From Spirochaetaceae bacterium (lineage in GTDB: Bacteria > Spirochaetota > Spirochaetia > Treponematales > Breznakiellaceae), in NCBI GenBank assembly GCA_031280705.1, contig JAITGJ010000111.1:1-6020 (forward strand): a stretch of DNA of 6,020 nucleotides. Direction: 5' to 3'. How positions within the stretch are numbered: the first letter of the stretch is position 1; each line of letters opens with the position of its first letter. Position numbers and translations under genes: made by a program. The notes under the pieces were generated by a model. It searched no databases. It was given only the letters and a program-made list of their open reading frames with translations, and was not told the origin of the DNA. This document shows, piece after piece, positions 5,703 to 6,020 of the stretch.

Positions 5703-5767
5703 GACGCGAAAATACTGGAGGCGTCCTTCGGTAAAGCCCGCGCGCGGCTGTTTTGTTCCCGTAATGC

Positions 5768-5817
5768 CCCGCGCGTGTACGACACGTGCGGGTGAGTCCG
5801 CTCCACCCGTCCGGGCG
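5768..5817 (-). promoter_or_regulatory. alternative hairpins in the MBL leader
   Basis: Three stems share arms. CCCGCGCGTGT (5768-5778) pairs with ACACGTGCGGG (5782-5792) over 11 bp with one wobble. CGGGTG (5789-5794) pairs with CACCCG (5804-5809). CCCG (5806-5809) pairs with CGGG about 5812-5815. Neighbouring stems exclude each other. If transcription starts in or near the palindrome at 5861-5896, this region is an untranslated leader of about 190 nt. I match it to no known riboswitch. Confidence 0.35.
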
Positions 5818-5842
5818 GGATACGCCATACCGTACCGCGCCC

Positions 5843-5874
5843 TATAATTTTTGTAAATAGAGTTTGTCTATAAT
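5843..5874 (+). promoter_or_regulatory. possible -10 boxes for the gene at 6001
   Basis: TATAAT occurs on the plus strand at 5843-5848 and 5869-5874, the latter inside the palindrome. The palindrome therefore also carries TATAAT on the minus strand (5888-5883), facing the MBL gene. No good -35 box was found at 16-18 bp from any of them. A start driven by the first box, near 5855, would make the cloverleaf element almost exactly the mRNA leader. Confidence 0.3.
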
Positions 5875-5986
5875 GTGGACACATTATAGACAAACTTCCT
5901 TAAAACCGCATTTTCGCAGCCTAAAGGCTAAGAAAATGCAAGGTCTGTCCATAAAGTAACCGGCTTTATGGACAGACACTATCTAC
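5853..5986. repeat. second cloverleaf-like inverted-repeat element
   Basis: The outer arms GTAAATAG (5853-5860) and CTATCTAC (5979-5986) pair at seven of eight positions. Inside, hairpin 1 is a 36-bp near-continuous palindrome with 17-bp perfect arms (5861-5877 and 5880-5896; centre GA). The middle hairpin has GCATTTTC (5908-5915) with GAAAATGC (5932-5939) plus an inner AGCCT/AGGCT stem. Hairpin 3 has perfect 14-bp arms (5943-5956 and 5964-5977; loop TAACCGG). The arms of hairpins 1 and 3 match at 11 of 14 positions, and all three differences are compensated in the opposite arm. It ends 2 nt before the Shine-Dalgarno of the gene at 6001. Confidence 0.75.
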
Positions 5987-5988
5987 CC

Positions 5989-5994
5989 AAGGAG
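5989..5994 (+). promoter_or_regulatory. Shine-Dalgarno of the gene at 6001
   Basis: AAGGAG followed by 6 nt and ATG is a near-ideal ribosome-binding site. It is the main support for a gene starting at 6001. Confidence 0.8.
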
Positions 5995-6000
5995 TTTACG

Positions 6001-6020
6001 ATGAACAAAAACAGAACCGT
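6001..6020 (+). CDS. 5' end of an unidentified gene, cut by the window
   Basis: ATG at 6001 follows a strong Shine-Dalgarno and encodes MNKNRT and part of a seventh codon before the window ends. The basic N-terminus would suit a signal peptide, but six residues cannot establish that. It is divergent from the MBL gene, and the 311 bp between them hold the cloverleaf-like element and the MBL leader. Function unknown. Confidence 0.7.

Noticed and set aside
5735..5757. GC-rich AGCC...GGCT stem followed by GTTTTGTT on the plus strand as a terminator
   Set aside because: No plus-strand gene ends nearby; the site lies in the MBL leader.
5690..5893. 68-codon upstream extension of the MBL protein
   Set aside because: It starts inside a palindrome and has no recognisable domain content, while the ATG at 5689 has a good Shine-Dalgarno and begins the MBL fold.

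Overview
The window looks like a chromosomal segment of a spirochaete, most likely a Treponema, possibly of the termite-gut kind. This is an inference. It rests on a spirochaete-like histidyl-tRNA synthetase, a lipoprotein of the formylglycine-generating-enzyme-like (SUMF1 / C-type-lectin) fold of the sort treponemes carry, a secreted protein with three pre-peptidase C-terminal (PPC) domains, and GC-rich genes separated by intergenic DNA full of inverted repeats. No rRNA, tRNA, CRISPR array, insertion sequence or transposase was seen.

Layout. Positions 1-398 have no confident gene. They hold a weak open frame running off the left edge (minus strand), a 23-bp imperfect tandem repeat (198-331) whose units are small hairpins, and a further hairpin (328-351) next to a possible promoter. 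At 399-1274 (+) is a SUMF1-like lipoprotein that lacks the catalytic cysteine pair; its adenine-poor C-terminus resembles the variable region of a diversity-generating retroelement (DGR) target. Convergent with it at 1406-2956 (-) is a secreted protein with a CsgG/FlgO-like N-terminal region and three PPC repeats. Next on the minus strand is hisS (3182-4543), with a promoter placed so close to its ATG that the mRNA may be leaderless. Then comes a metallo-beta-lactamase-fold protein (4811-5689, -) with an Asn in place of one metal-ligand His. A plus-strand gene begins at 6001 and is cut by the window end.

The most unusual content is non-coding. Two elements, 4594-4703 and 5853-5986, share one architecture: an outer stem enclosing three hairpins, with the first and third hairpins being diverged copies of each other whose arm differences are largely or wholly compensated. 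Either could fold as a cloverleaf-like RNA or a DNA cruciform. The second sits directly in front of the Shine-Dalgarno of the gene at 6001. Two more long hairpins lie at 4708-4738 and 4752-4786, and the MBL leader holds mutually exclusive hairpins around 5768-5817.

The genes do not form an obvious pathway. hisS is housekeeping, the two exported proteins face the envelope, and the MBL protein is a soluble hydrolase of unknown substrate. The three minus-strand genes are co-oriented but are separated by 225-267 bp, so they are probably separate transcription units.
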